Source of the DNA: Cohnella sp. SGD-V74
GTDB lineage: Bacteria; Bacillota; Bacilli; Paenibacillales; Paenibacillaceae
Direction of reading: 5' to 3'
Assembly (NCBI RefSeq): GCF_003001675.1
Contig: NZ_PVYW01000024.1
Location: 62,001 to 126,000, forward strand
DNA length: 64,000 nucleotides
This document shows, piece by piece, positions 15,862 through 25,235 of the stretch (position 1 is the stretch's first letter; the number at the start of each line of letters is the position of its first letter). A program made the position numbers and the translations under genes. Under the pieces are notes generated by a model. That model was not told the DNA's origin, searched no databases, and worked only from the letters and a program-made list of their open reading frames with translations.

Positions 15862-18576
15862 TCAGGCCGTGACCGTAAAGCTGTAAGTGCCCGGCTGACA
15901 AAGATAGACTGCACTTTCTTCGTCCCGTCTCAGGAGAGCAACGCCTTCCGCCTGTTCGGCGGGCACGCCGCTTTCGGTAACCGCCGTTCCGAACTTCAGC
16001 GGAATGACGACCTCTCCTGAAGCGTTGGGCGGTATGGTCACGCGCATTTCCAATTCGCCCCGATCGGTCACTTCCCAAGCGGACTCGATCAACCCTTTGA
16101 TGCAGCGATAGCGGACGTCGGCCTTGCGCAGCCGCTCGTTGATTCTCGGCTGGATGACGATTTTCTTGTATCCCGGCTCCGCCGGATGGATGCCTCCCAT
16201 ATAGCGGTACATCCATTCGCCGACCGAGCCTAACGCATAGTGGTTGAAGGAATTCATTAACGTATTCTGAAATCCCTTCTCCTCCGTCCATCCGTCCCAC
16301 CGTTCCCAGATCGTCGTGGCGCCTTCATGGATCGTGTACATCCAGGACGGATAAGTATCCTGTTGCAGCAGACGATAAGCAACGTCGTCGTAACCGTACT
16401 CGGACAATACGGGGAGCAGGAAGCGGATGCCATGGATACCGGTAGTAATGTGCCAATCCTCGATCTCGATGCGGCCGACGAGATGCCGGGCCGCTCGCTC
16501 GCGCTGGTCCTCCGGAAGCAGCTCCATAAACAGCGCCATGGCGTAAGCCGTCTGCGTATTCCCGCTGATGCGCGCGTCTGCGTCCACGAACTCCCGGTTA
16601 AACGTCTCTTTGATTTCTTCATGCAGCTCAGCATATTGTCGCTCGTCCTCCGACTTGCCGAGAACACCCGCAATATCCCGCATCATGCCGGCGACATAAG
16701 CGTAATAAGCGGTTCCGAACACTTCGAACGGCGTCGTCGAGAACGCGCTGTAACGAGTGGTGCCATGCTGTTCGTCGGTCAGATCGGCCGCAGGAATGGA
16801 CAGCCAGTCCCCGTATTGCGGCTTATTCCACCGGATATGACGCGGATACAACATCCGGTTATAGCCAATCCAGCGGCTCATCGCCCCATAATGCCGCTCG
16901 AGAATGCGCTTGTCTCCGTAGATCCGATACATGTTCCACGGAATTACGACGCCGGCGTCCGCCCATCCCGAAGAACCGACTAGCGGATAAGCCGAGATCG
17001 TGGAATACGGCAAATGCGGCGAGACGTCGGTAAAAGCCCCCGTCGGTTTCTGCGCATCCTCAACGTCGATCATCCATTTCTTGAAAAACGAGGCGACCTC
17101 CATATTAAAACTGGCCGTAAAAGAATAGATTTGCGCATCTCCCATCCAGCCCGCTCTCTCGTCGCGCTGCGGGCAATCCGTAGGCACGCTGAGAAAATTG
17201 CCGCGCTGCGTCCAAAAAATGTTGCTGAACAGGCGATTCACCATCTCGTCCGAAGTCTCGATCTGGCCGGTGACGTCCATCGCGGAGTGAATCACTTCGC
17301 CGACCAGGCATTCTTCCGTCAACTCCCCGGGATACCCGTCGAACTCGACGAACCGGAAGCCGTGAAAGGTGAAGGTCGGCGCGTACGTCTCGTTTCCGGA
17401 ACCGTTCGCAATATAGACGTCGAGTTGTTTCGTGTTGCGAAGATTATCCGTATACAGCTCGCCTTCGCGAGTGAGCACCTCGCCGTGGCGAATCGTCATC
17501 CGGTCGCCCCATTTGGCATTCTCCGGAAGCTTCGCGATCACTCGGCCAACCATGTTTTGGCCCATGTCGACAATATATTTGCGAGGCGCGACCCGCGTTA
17601 TTTTTTGCGGCTTAAGACGCATCGTCACTTTGATATCAGGACCGCATTGTGCGTTCAAATACCCTTTGTAGTCGAAGTTGACGCTCGGGTCCAGCCAACC
17701 GGGCGCCTCGTACCCGAATTCGTTCCATCCCGGCATCTCGACTCTTGCGTCGTACATTTCGCCCATGATCAGATCGGAGGAAACAATCGGCCCGAAGGAA
17801 GCTTTCCAGCTTTCGTCCGTCGCCACGTACGACGAGCTGCCGTCCTCGTACTCGATGTTCAACTGCATCAAGGCAAAAGGATCGGTACCGTATTTTTGAA
17901 AATCGTACAACCCGACGTAACCGGCATACCAGCCTTGGCCAAGGGTCAGCCCTATGCCGTTGCCGCCTTGCCGAAGCATTCCGGTCACGTCGAAGGTCTG
18001 ATAATACACCCGGGTATTGTAATCGGTGAATTCCGGAGAGAAGACGTATTCGCCGACTTTGCTTCCATTGATATGACAAACGTACAAGCCGAGCGCCGTG
18101 GCATACATCGTCGCGCGCTTGACCGGCTTGGCAATCTCGAACGCCTTGCGCAAATAAACCGAAGGCTTCTGAAACTCATTGTTCGGCACGACGTCGGATT
18201 TCAGGCCGATCCACTTGCCCTTCCATTCGTCACGGCGCAGCAGCCCCATCGACCAGCTTCCGTAGGACCAGGCGGAGGGCTCGTCATTTTGATTCCATAT
18301 TTTCACTTTCCAATAATACTGCTGCCCCGATTGCAACTCCGCGCCCGCATACTCCACGTGCTCCGACTGCTCCGACGCCACCTTGCCGGTATCCCATACA
18401 CGGCCGTCTTCGGCATCGAGAAGCGACAGTTCTGTCGCCGCGAGAATGCGATAGGCCGTTTGCCGGGCTCCTTTTCCCGAAGCTTCCATGGTCCAGCCGA
18501 GCCGGGGACGCAGCTCGTCAATGCCTTGCGGATTTTCCAAATATTCGACTCTCAAGCGTTCTGGGCGGAATGCCAT
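15862..18576 (-). CDS. GH78 alpha-L-rhamnosidase
   Basis: The 904-residue product matches family length. It begins with an N-terminal Fn3-like region (RLRVEYLENPQGIDELRPRL), followed by the bacterial rhamnosidase N domain (ALGLYVCHINGSKVGEYVF...GQGWYAG, residues 150-320), a beta-sandwich with YIVDMGQNMVGRV, and the alpha-toroid catalytic domain containing VPTDCPQRDERAGWMGD (general-acid Glu473 candidate) and, near the C-terminus, GSVGEWMYRYMGGI with a second conserved Glu. There is no signal peptide, so it hydrolyses terminal alpha-L-rhamnose inside the cell. GAGGTGCTCAA precedes the ATG. It follows two sugar permeases and a binding protein in the same operon, consistent with import of intact rhamnosides. 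Confidence 0.95.
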   Translation of the reverse strand: MAFRPERLRVEYLENPQGIDELRPRLGWTMEASGKGARQTAYRILAATELSLLDAEDGRVWDTGKVASEQSEHVEYAGAELQSGQQYYWKVKIWNQNDEPSAWSYGSWSMGLLRRDEWKGKWIGLKSDVVPNNEFQKPSVYLRKAFEIAKPVKRATMYATALGLYVCHINGSKVGEYVFSPEFTDYNTRVYYQTFDVTGMLRQGGNGIGLTLGQGWYAGYVGLYDFQKYGTDPFALMQLNIEYEDGSSSYVATDESWKASFGPIVSSDLIMGEMYDARVEMPGWNEFGYEAPGWLDPSVNFDYKGYLNAQCGPDIKVTMRLKPQKITRVAPRKYIVDMGQNMVGRVIAKLPENAKWGDRMTIRHGEVLTREGELYTDNLRNTKQLDVYIANGSGNETYAPTFTFHGFRFVEFDGYPGELTEECLVGEVIHSAMDVTGQIETSDEMVNRLFSNIFWTQRGNFLSVPTDCPQRDERAGWMGDAQIYSFTASFNMEVASFFKKWMIDVEDAQKPTGAFTDVSPHLPYSTISAYPLVGSSGWADAGVVIPWNMYRIYGDKRILERHYGAMSRWIGYNRMLYPRHIRWNKPQYGDWLSIPAADLTDEQHGTTRYSAFSTTPFEVFGTAYYAYVAGMMRDIAGVLGKSEDERQYAELHEEIKETFNREFVDADARISGNTQTAYAMALFMELLPEDQRERAARHLVGRIEIEDWHITTGIHGIRFLLPVLSEYGYDDVAYRLLQQDTYPSWMYTIHEGATTIWERWDGWTEEKGFQNTLMNSFNHYALGSVGEWMYRYMGGIHPAEPGYKKIVIQPRINERLRKADVRYRCIKGLIESAWEVTDRGELEMRVTIPPNASGEVVIPLKFGTAVTESGVPAEQAEGVALLRRDEESAVYLCQPGTYSFTVTA

Positions 18577-18610
18577 TTGAGCACCTCGTTCGTTGGGTTT
18601 GTCGGTTAAG

Positions 18611-19438
18611 TCAGCCTTTGATAGCGCCGGCCGTCATGCCGGCAATGATGAACCGCTGCGCAAAAAAGTAAATGATCAGAAGCGGAGCCGAGATGATCAG
18701 TATGTTGGCGAAAACAAGATTCCACATCGATCCGAATTGTCCGGTAAACAAGTACATCGTCAGCGGCAGAGTCATCTGTTTACCGCTGGACAAGAAATAG
18801 AGCACGTACATAAAGTCGTTCCAGACGAAGGTCGAGTTAAAGATAAACAGCGTAACCATGATCGGTCCCATTAGAGGAAGAACGATCCGGAAAAACAATT
18901 TATATTTGCCGCAGCCGTCGATGATGGCGGCTTCGTCGATCTCTTTGCTAATGCTCTTCAGGAACTGGTTCGCCAAAAATACGCTGAGCGGCGAACGGGT
19001 CGCCACGTTGATCAGGACGACGCCGAGGATCGTTCCGTTCAGATGGAAAAAGCTAAGCACCTTGTAAAGCGGAACGATGGCTGGAGGAACGACGAGACCC
19101 AGCATGACCAATACGTTTAATGCCGAACTCCAACCGTCTTTTCTTCGCTGTATCACGAATGCGGCCATTGCGGCCGAAATCAGAATGATCGCTACGCTCG
19201 AGAAGGTGAGCACGACGCTGTTCGTAAATGCGAGCGGCAGATCCGCGACTTCGAACACTTTGGAATAATTGCTCCATTCCAGCTTCGAAGGGAAAGCAAG
19301 CCCCAACTCGCTCGCTTCAGCGGGCGACTTCAACGAATTGATGAAGATGAGGTAAAAAGGAACGAGGATAAGCAGGCTCAAAGCGGATAACACGGCAATG
19401 AGAACGATTTGTCCATACGGAAGGGAACGCGACTTCAT
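18611..19438 (-). CDS. Sugar ABC transporter permease, MalG type
   Basis: The 275-residue inner-membrane protein has six predicted hydrophobic segments and the EAA loop EIDEAAIIDGCGKYKLFFRIVLP, which docks the ATPase subunit. It ends FIIAGMTAGAIKG, typical of CUT1 MalG-like permeases. Its start and the stop of the preceding permease share a base (19438), so the two are coupled. No ATPase gene lies in the operon; a shared MsmK-type ATPase elsewhere is the norm for this transporter class in Firmicutes. Confidence 0.93.
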   Translation of the reverse strand: MKSRSLPYGQIVLIAVLSALSLLILVPFYLIFINSLKSPAEASELGLAFPSKLEWSNYSKVFEVADLPLAFTNSVVLTFSSVAIILISAAMAAFVIQRRKDGWSSALNVLVMLGLVVPPAIVPLYKVLSFFHLNGTILGVVLINVATRSPLSVFLANQFLKSISKEIDEAAIIDGCGKYKLFFRIVLPLMGPIMVTLFIFNSTFVWNDFMYVLYFLSSGKQMTLPLTMYLFTGQFGSMWNLVFANILIISAPLLIIYFFAQRFIIAGMTAGAIKG

Positions 19439-20307
19439 TAGACCTCAACCTCCCGCTTGTCCAGAAATTTCCTCATGGTAACCGTCAGCGTAATCACGAT
19501 CACAAATATAATCAACTCGCCGGCGGTAGCCAATCCGTATCGGCCCATGGCGAATTGCTTGTAGACCAATGTTTTCAACACTTCCGAATAATAACCCGGT
19601 CCGCCGCCCGTCGTGACGAACACGAGATCGAATTTCGTCAAACCGACGATAAGCGCGAAAATGACGTTGGCGTTAAACGCCGACGCAAGCATCGGAAACG
19701 TAATATAGCGGAATTTCTTCCAGGGTCCCGCACCGTCTATGGAGGCCGACTCCATCATGTCGGAAGGGATGGTCTGCAGCGCCGCGATAAAGATCGCCAA
19801 GTGGAAACCGGCGGACTTCCAGACGTCGATGAAGACAAGGGAGTAAATGACCTGCCCTTTCTCGATGAGCCAATTTAGCGCCAAAAAATCCAGTCCTATC
19901 GCTCGCAGCGCTTTGTTCAGCACACCGATCTCCGGGTGCATGATCGCAGTGAACAGGACGCCGATCGCGATATAGCTCAGAACGTAAGGGGAGAAGAAGA
20001 TCGTACGGAAAAAGTTGCTGGCGACGCAATGATACAGCGCCATCGCCAGCGCAAGAGAAACGGCGACTTTAAGGATGATCGACAGGATCGTAAAGATGGC
20101 GGTATTGGCCAGCGCTGTGGAAAACACCGGATTGTTGAACATCTCGACAAAGTTGCTGAACCCGGAAAACTTCGCGGATGTCAAATCCCAGTCAGTAAAC
20201 GCATAGTAGAAGCTGAACAAAGTAGGCAAAACGAAAAAAATGCCGTAGATGAGCAGCCAAGGAATAGCGAAGCTAATCGAGTAGGTTTTGCGTTCCAATT
20301 TATGCAA
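19438..20307 (-). CDS. Sugar ABC transporter permease, MalF/UgpA type
   Basis: A TTG start at 20307 is preferred because GGGGAG lies about seven bases upstream; the only earlier in-frame start, TTG at 20352, has no ribosome binding site and lies inside a hairpin. The 289-residue product starts LHKLERKTYSISFAIPWLL. It has six membrane segments, the CUT1 motif YAFTDWDLTSAKFSGFSNF, and the EAA loop MESASIDGAGPWKKFRYITFP. It pairs with the MalG-like gene that overlaps its end. Together with the lipoprotein encoded just upstream it should import a rhamnose-containing oligosaccharide, judging from the downstream GH78 gene. Confidence 0.9.
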   Translation of the reverse strand: MHKLERKTYSISFAIPWLLIYGIFFVLPTLFSFYYAFTDWDLTSAKFSGFSNFVEMFNNPVFSTALANTAIFTILSIILKVAVSLALAMALYHCVASNFFRTIFFSPYVLSYIAIGVLFTAIMHPEIGVLNKALRAIGLDFLALNWLIEKGQVIYSLVFIDVWKSAGFHLAIFIAALQTIPSDMMESASIDGAGPWKKFRYITFPMLASAFNANVIFALIVGLTKFDLVFVTTGGGPGYYSEVLKTLVYKQFAMGRYGLATAGELIIFVIVITLTVTMRKFLDKREVEV

Positions 20308-20330
20308 TGTGATCTCCCCTATCCGATATT

Positions 20331-20349
20331 GAAGCCCCGTACGGGGCTC
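20331..20349 (-). terminator. Intercistronic hairpin between binding protein and permease
   Basis: GAGCCCC-GTAC-like centre and GGGGCTT form a compact palindrome right after the binding-protein stop codon, without a T tract. Such hairpins usually protect the upstream binding-protein mRNA and lower permease expression rather than end transcription. Confidence 0.6.
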
Positions 20350-20370
20350 CAATATCCGTTATGCCGTCCA

Positions 20371-21717
20371 TCAGAATCCCGGGGCGCCTTTCGCTTTCGC
20401 GTTCTTCGCAAGAATGTCGGACAACTCCGCGGCAAGATCCGCACCCGACTTCTGGCCCATCAGAATTTCCTGTACCGTCTGACCGAACGCGCCCATGTTG
20501 GCGACGACGCTGAAGTCGACTGTAGCGAACTGTTTCGCTGTTTTGGTGACTTCGATCATTTCTTTCACCGGATCAAGCAGTTTCGATTCGTCAAGCTCGA
20601 CGCCTTTGTAAGCCGGTACGCCGGCTGCCGGCAACGTGTCGAAGTAAATCTTCTGTCCTTCGGAAGAGGCGAAGAATTCGATGTACTTCTTGACGGCGTC
20701 GGCGTTTTTGCTCGATTGCGGAATACCGTAGATCATCGGAGGCCATACGGTAACCGTCTTGTCGCCTTCGACCGGCCATGGGAAGAAGCCCACATCGTTG
20801 ATCAGATCGGGTGTCGTGTCTAGAATGGTGCTGAAGGCGCTCGTCAGCACCGGATACATGCCCGCCTTGCCCTCGGAAATGGCTTGCAAGCCGTTCGTGT
20901 ACGTAGCCGACAAATAGTCGCTGTTCACGTAGCCTTGATCGACCATCTTCTTCATCGTATCGAACGCTTCGATGAAATGGGCAGCGTCCTTGAACGTAGC
21001 TTGATTCGTATTGATTTTGTCCAGAATGCCCGGGCTCTGCAACTGATCGTACGAGAAGGCGGCAAGTCCAGGAATTTGCAGCGTCCAGGAATCCTTCGCC
21101 GACAGGTAGAGCGGAACCTTGCCGGCCGCTTTCAGCTGCTCGCTGACGGCGAACAATTCGTCGAGCGATTGCGGAATGCTGACGCCCGCTTCCGTAAACG
21201 CTTTCTTGTTATACGCGATACCGCCGAATTTCAGCGCCTGTCCCGGCACGCCGTACACTTTGCCGTCCTGTTCTACGTAATAGGGCTTAATGTCGTCCAA
21301 AATATTTTGAATGATAGGCATGTCCGACAGATCGATCAGCTTATCCTTCGCCTGCAGGTCGTCTCGCGTCCTCGCGCCCGGGTGATAGCTGATCAAATCC
21401 GGAAGATCGTTCGTACCGGCCTTTACTTTGTAGATCTGTTCCATTTGCTCCAGCGGCAGCACCTGAATGTCGAGCTCGACGCCGACCGCTTCGCCGATCG
21501 CTTTCATCCACACGTCGCGGCTCGGGCTGTCTCCGCCTACCGCATGAGAGATCGTAACCTTTTTATCCGTGTTCGCCGACCCGGCCGACTCGGAAGAGCC
21601 TGCAGACGGCGGCGTGCTTGAGCTGGAAGGACTCGCGTTATTGCCGCCGCATGCGGCGGCGGTGACTAAAGCGGCGGCGGACAATGAGAACAGTGCTGTA
21701 CGAATGACTTTTGACAT
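20371..21717 (-). CDS. Extracellular sugar-binding lipoprotein of ABC transporter
   Basis: The 448-residue product begins MSKVIRTALFSLSAAALVTAAACGG with a lipobox ending in Cys, then a Ser/Pro linker (NNASPSSSSTPPSAG) and a solute-binding fold of the MalE/MsmE group (VGVELDIQVLPLEQMEQIYKVKAGTNDLPDLI; later GKAGMYPVLTSAF, IPQSSKNADAVKKYIEFFASSEG). GGGAGGG lies upstream of the ATG. It is tethered to the outer leaflet and delivers substrate to the two permeases encoded downstream. The substrate is probably a rhamnoside from operon context. Confidence 0.93.
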   Translation of the reverse strand: MSKVIRTALFSLSAAALVTAAACGGNNASPSSSSTPPSAGSSESAGSANTDKKVTISHAVGGDSPSRDVWMKAIGEAVGVELDIQVLPLEQMEQIYKVKAGTNDLPDLISYHPGARTRDDLQAKDKLIDLSDMPIIQNILDDIKPYYVEQDGKVYGVPGQALKFGGIAYNKKAFTEAGVSIPQSLDELFAVSEQLKAAGKVPLYLSAKDSWTLQIPGLAAFSYDQLQSPGILDKINTNQATFKDAAHFIEAFDTMKKMVDQGYVNSDYLSATYTNGLQAISEGKAGMYPVLTSAFSTILDTTPDLINDVGFFPWPVEGDKTVTVWPPMIYGIPQSSKNADAVKKYIEFFASSEGQKIYFDTLPAAGVPAYKGVELDESKLLDPVKEMIEVTKTAKQFATVDFSVVANMGAFGQTVQEILMGQKSGADLAAELSDILAKNAKAKGAPGF

Positions 21718-21756
21718 CTTGAAGTACCCTCCCTGATTTCTTTTTATTTTTTGGCG

Positions 21757-22512
21757 TTACATCGCGAGCAAGCCGCCGTCGACGTACACCGTAGTTCCGG
21801 TGACGTAATCCGAATCCTCGTGAGCCAGGAACACCGCGGTGCCAGCCAGATCTTCCGGCTCTCCCATGCGGCCCCACGGAATTCTCTTGACCGTCTCTTC
21901 TCTCATGCCCGGCTTGGAGAACTCCTCCATGCTGATATCCGTATCGATGACGCCGGCGCCGATCGCGTTGACGTTGATCCCGTATTGGGCCAGCTCAAGC
22001 GCCATGCACTTGGTCATGATTTTAATGCCGCCTTTGGTCATGGCGTACTGGGTCAAATCGGCCGTGCCGACTTCTTCGGAAATAGAGGACATATTGATAA
22101 TTTTCCCGCCTTTGCCCTGCCGAATCATCTCCTTCGCCGCCCGCTGGCCGCTGAAGAACGTTCCGAACAGATTGACGTTCCATATTTTCCTCACCGTCTC
22201 CGGTTCGACTTCGATAAAAGGCTGGAATACGGCGATTCCCGCATTGTTCACGACGATGTTGATCTCGCCGAATTTCTCCAGCGTCTTGTCGTACAGTCGA
22301 TTGATCTGATCGAGATCGGAAACGTCGCACACGATGCCGATCGCGGATCCGCCTTCCCGGCGGATCGATTCCGCCACCTCCTCGCACAGCTCCGCGTTCG
22401 TGCCCGATACGACCACGTTCGCCCCTTCTCTGCCGTAGCGGACGGCGATTCCTCTGCCGATCCCTCTGGTGCTGCCCGTCACGATAGCCGTTTTGCCCGC
22501 TAACCTGCTCAT
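21757..22512 (-). CDS. Short-chain dehydrogenase/reductase (SDR)
   Basis: This 251-residue classical SDR has the cofactor motif TGSTRGIGRG, the NNAG motif (IVVNNAGIAVF), catalytic Ser in INMSSIS, and YxxxK in QYAMTKGG; it ends with the usual VTGTTVYVDGG. It lies one base after the zinc dehydrogenase stop codon. In L-rhamnose oxidative pathways an SDR oxidises 2-keto-3-deoxy-L-rhamnonate at C4, feeding an FAH-family hydrolase such as the one at the end of this operon. SDR specificity cannot be read from sequence, so this role is inferred. Confidence 0.92.
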   Translation of the reverse strand: MSRLAGKTAIVTGSTRGIGRGIAVRYGREGANVVVSGTNAELCEEVAESIRREGGSAIGIVCDVSDLDQINRLYDKTLEKFGEINIVVNNAGIAVFQPFIEVEPETVRKIWNVNLFGTFFSGQRAAKEMIRQGKGGKIINMSSISEEVGTADLTQYAMTKGGIKIMTKCMALELAQYGINVNAIGAGVIDTDISMEEFSKPGMREETVKRIPWGRMGEPEDLAGTAVFLAHEDSDYVTGTTVYVDGGLLAM

Positions 22513-22513
22513 T

Positions 22514-23533
22514 TTACCTCGCTCCTTCTGAAAGATTTATGATATATTTGCTGAACTTGGCCTTACCGTCGGCAAGATCCGCGAACACTCCGACCGCATC
22601 CTCCAATCCGCATGTCGACGACCAGCCCTCCCCGGTTACCTTGCCTTGAGACAACAATTTGACCGCCTGCTCGAAATCTTCGTCCGAATACGTGTACGAT
22701 CCGACGATCGCGATTTCCTGGCGCACGACATGATTCATGGAGAGCAAGGATTGATCCTGTCCCAGTCCTACCGCTACGATCGTGCCGCCGGGATTAATGC
22801 TCCGGACCGCATCCTCGCGGGTGGATTGAACGCCTACGCAATCGATGATCGTATCCACTCCGCGCGCGCCGAACAACTTCTCGCGCGCCTTCTCCGCCTG
22901 CTCCGGTGTCGCGGTCTCGGCGCCGAGCTGCTTGGCGAAAGCAAGTCTGTCGGGTTGTCTGTCTATCACCAGCGCGCGATCGGCGCCCATCGTCAACGCC
23001 GCTTGCAGTGTCAGCAGCCCGATTGGCCCGGCTCCGTAGATCATCAAATTTTCATACGGCTTCAACCCCAGCTTGACCGCATGGATGCACACCGCGAGCG
23101 GCTCCGCCAAGGAGGCCAGGCTGGAGTCCATTGCCGCAGGTACGGAATACAGATTGGCTGCGGGTACGGCGACGAATTCCGCGAACGCTCCCGGACGGTG
23201 AATTCCGACGATCTGCCGGTTGCGGCAGATGTTCCCCTTGCCGATCCGGCAGCGGTCGCACGTCCCGCAAGAGACGAGCGGGTTCGCGATGACCTTGCTT
23301 CCAATCGCGAATTGGTGTACATCGCTCCCCAAACGAACGATCGATCCACAAAATTCGTGCCCCATCACGAGGGGAGGTTTTCTAATACTGCTGTGTCCCA
23401 AATACCCTTCCAATTCGCTGCCGCAGATCCCGACGGCTTCGACGCGGAGGATCGCCTCGTCCGGTTTCGGTTCCGGAACGTCTCTCTCCTCGACTGCCAA
23501 CTGTCTGGCTCCCAGATATACAAGTGATTTCAT
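22514..23533 (-). CDS. Zinc-dependent medium-chain alcohol/sugar dehydrogenase
   Basis: The 339-residue MDR enzyme has the catalytic zinc ligands in VGICGSELEGYLGH and GHEFCG, four structural-zinc cysteines in SCGTCDRCRIGKGNIC, and a Rossmann segment IYGAGPIGLLTLQ. Sorbitol/threonine-dehydrogenase-like members oxidise secondary hydroxyls of sugars and polyols with NAD(P). It precedes the SDR by one base and so is co-translated. In this operon it could oxidise released rhamnose or a later intermediate; which one is unknown. Confidence 0.92.
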   Translation of the reverse strand: MKSLVYLGARQLAVEERDVPEPKPDEAILRVEAVGICGSELEGYLGHSSIRKPPLVMGHEFCGSIVRLGSDVHQFAIGSKVIANPLVSCGTCDRCRIGKGNICRNRQIVGIHRPGAFAEFVAVPAANLYSVPAAMDSSLASLAEPLAVCIHAVKLGLKPYENLMIYGAGPIGLLTLQAALTMGADRALVIDRQPDRLAFAKQLGAETATPEQAEKAREKLFGARGVDTIIDCVGVQSTREDAVRSINPGGTIVAVGLGQDQSLLSMNHVVRQEIAIVGSYTYSDEDFEQAVKLLSQGKVTGEGWSSTCGLEDAVGVFADLADGKAKFSKYIINLSEGAR

Positions 23534-23578
23534 TTGCTGCTTCCAACCTCCGCCGCTTCGGTTACGTTCCGTTTCAAA

Positions 23579-24550
23579 CTAATCTTTGCCGACTCCGTTC
23601 ACCACGTGCAGCAGACGCTCCCCGGAAAACAATCTTTTGATTTCGAGCGCCGCATACTCCTGTAGACGAAGAAGAGAGCTTTCCGAATACCAGGCGCAAT
23701 GGCTCGTGACGAGGCAATTGTCCAGCTTCAGCAACGGGCTGTCGGAAGCAATCGGCTCCTGCTCCAGCACGTCGACCGCAGCCCCCGCGATCTGGCCGCC
23801 GCGAAGCGCGGCAATCAAGGCGTCGGTGTCGACCGTTCCTCCGCGTGAGGTATTGACCAGGAAACTTGTCGGCTTCATCTTGTCGAAGGCCTCCGCGTCC
23901 AATATCCGTTTTGTCGCCGGCGTAAGCGGCATGTGGACCGATAAAATATCGCTGCGGGCGAGCAGCGTCTCCCAATCCACCTTCTCCACGCCCATTTCGG
24001 CCATAGCCGACTCGTTGATGTACGGATCGTAGGAAATCGCTTTCAGACCGAACGCCTCCGCTCGCTTCAGCACCGCTTTCGCGATATTGCCGAATCCGGC
24101 CAAGCCGATCGTTTTGTCCTGCAGACCAACAATCGGCCGGCAAGGGGAAATCTCCCATATGCCGTCTCTCACCCGTTGCACGACTTGAGGAATTTTGCGA
24201 ACGATGGCCAACATCAAGGAAAGTGTATGATCGGCCACTTCCTGGACCGCGTAATCGGGAACGTTCACGACGGGGATATTTTTGCGTTTGGCCGCTTCGA
24301 GATCGACGTTGTCGACGCCGATGCCGTATCTCACGATCACCCGGCATTTCTCGAACGATTCGATCGCTTCCGCCGTAACCGGCGCCCACTGGGTCAACAC
24401 GGCGTCCGCATCGCGGCACAGGGCGGCGACCTCGGCTGCCGTCCGGCATTGCCCCTCGGCGAAAGCAAAACCCAGCGGCTGCAAAATACTCTTCTCCTGC
24501 TCCAAGTCGGGAAATCCGGAATCCGTAACTGCTACCAAGTAGTTGCTCAT
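23579..24550 (-). CDS. D-isomer-specific 2-hydroxyacid dehydrogenase
   Basis: The 323-residue product has the family NAD-binding motif GLAGFGNIAKAVLKRAEAFGLKAISYDPY, the catalytic Arg in LVNTSRGGTVDT, the Glu in DVLEQEPIA and a His in TSHCAWYSES replacing the usual TPH motif. GGAGGGG lies close to the ATG. Members interconvert 2-keto and D-2-hydroxy acids. Here it might act on a keto acid made by the downstream dehydrogenases. It is second gene of the operon. Confidence 0.9.
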   Translation of the reverse strand: MSNYLVAVTDSGFPDLEQEKSILQPLGFAFAEGQCRTAAEVAALCRDADAVLTQWAPVTAEAIESFEKCRVIVRYGIGVDNVDLEAAKRKNIPVVNVPDYAVQEVADHTLSLMLAIVRKIPQVVQRVRDGIWEISPCRPIVGLQDKTIGLAGFGNIAKAVLKRAEAFGLKAISYDPYINESAMAEMGVEKVDWETLLARSDILSVHMPLTPATKRILDAEAFDKMKPTSFLVNTSRGGTVDTDALIAALRGGQIAGAAVDVLEQEPIASDSPLLKLDNCLVTSHCAWYSESSLLRLQEYAALEIKRLFSGERLLHVVNGVGKD

Positions 24551-24563
24551 ATTTCCCCTCCGT

Positions 24564-25205
24564 TTATTTCCGTATCGCCAGCGCTCTTACCGGCGAACCG
24601 TCGCGTCCCTTGATCCGCAAGGGAGCCGCCATGAAAAAGAATTCGTCCGCCCCAACGTCGCCCAAGTTCGCCAACCCTTCCACGATGACGATCTCCGCCT
24701 TCAACAAAATTTTGTGAACGGGGTCGAAATCGGTCGGATTCGGCGTCGGGACGTCCATGCCGATCATCGCGATTTTGCGTTCTGCCAGCCATTGCGCCAG
24801 TTCGATCGTCATATAGGGAAAATCGGAAAAATAGTGCTGCTGCGGATATTGCTTGAACCAGTCCGTCCGATAGATGAGTCGGGTTCCTTCGCCGATTCGA
24901 TAGGCTACGGAAGCGAAATCTTCGACCGTGATTTCTTCCTTGGGCTTCTTATGCGACAAATCGACGAGCAGCGCGTCCCCGATGCACTTGTTCAAATCGA
25001 GCTGCTCCACCGTCTTCCCGTCGTCTAGGAAATGGAACGGAGCATCCAGATGAGTGCCTTGATGGGTGCTCATGACGAGCTGCGAAATGTTATACCCCAT
25101 GCTGTCGACCGTGTGATGGACGATGACCGCGCATTTCGGATCCAGAGGAAATGTCGGCGCGGCATGGTAAATGTCCAACGACAAATCCACGATGTTTCCG
25201 TTCAT
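24564..25205 (-). CDS. Cyclase-family metal-dependent hydrolase (kynurenine-formamidase fold)
   Basis: The 213-residue protein carries the diagnostic metal motif HQGTHLDAPFHF near residue 50, and begins with IVDLSLDIYHAAPTFP, which is standard for this family. Members hydrolyse amide or ester bonds (N-formylkynurenine, cyclic esters) using zinc or manganese. It is the promoter-proximal gene of the rhamnoside operon and has GGAGG upstream. A tempting idea is that it opens a sugar lactone, taking the place of the missing rhamnono-lactonase; that is inference without direct precedent in the sequence. Confidence 0.88.
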   Translation of the reverse strand: MNGNIVDLSLDIYHAAPTFPLDPKCAVIVHHTVDSMGYNISQLVMSTHQGTHLDAPFHFLDDGKTVEQLDLNKCIGDALLVDLSHKKPKEEITVEDFASVAYRIGEGTRLIYRTDWFKQYPQQHYFSDFPYMTIELAQWLAERKIAMIGMDVPTPNPTDFDPVHKILLKAEIVIVEGLANLGDVGADEFFFMAAPLRIKGRDGSPVRALAIRK

Positions 25206-25235
25206 AGTTCTCCAACCTCCCGTTAAAAGTTATAT

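Noticed and set aside
17014..18609. 531-codon plus-strand frame opposite the GH78 gene
   Set aside because: It covers the antisense of conserved catalytic regions and shows no family resemblance.
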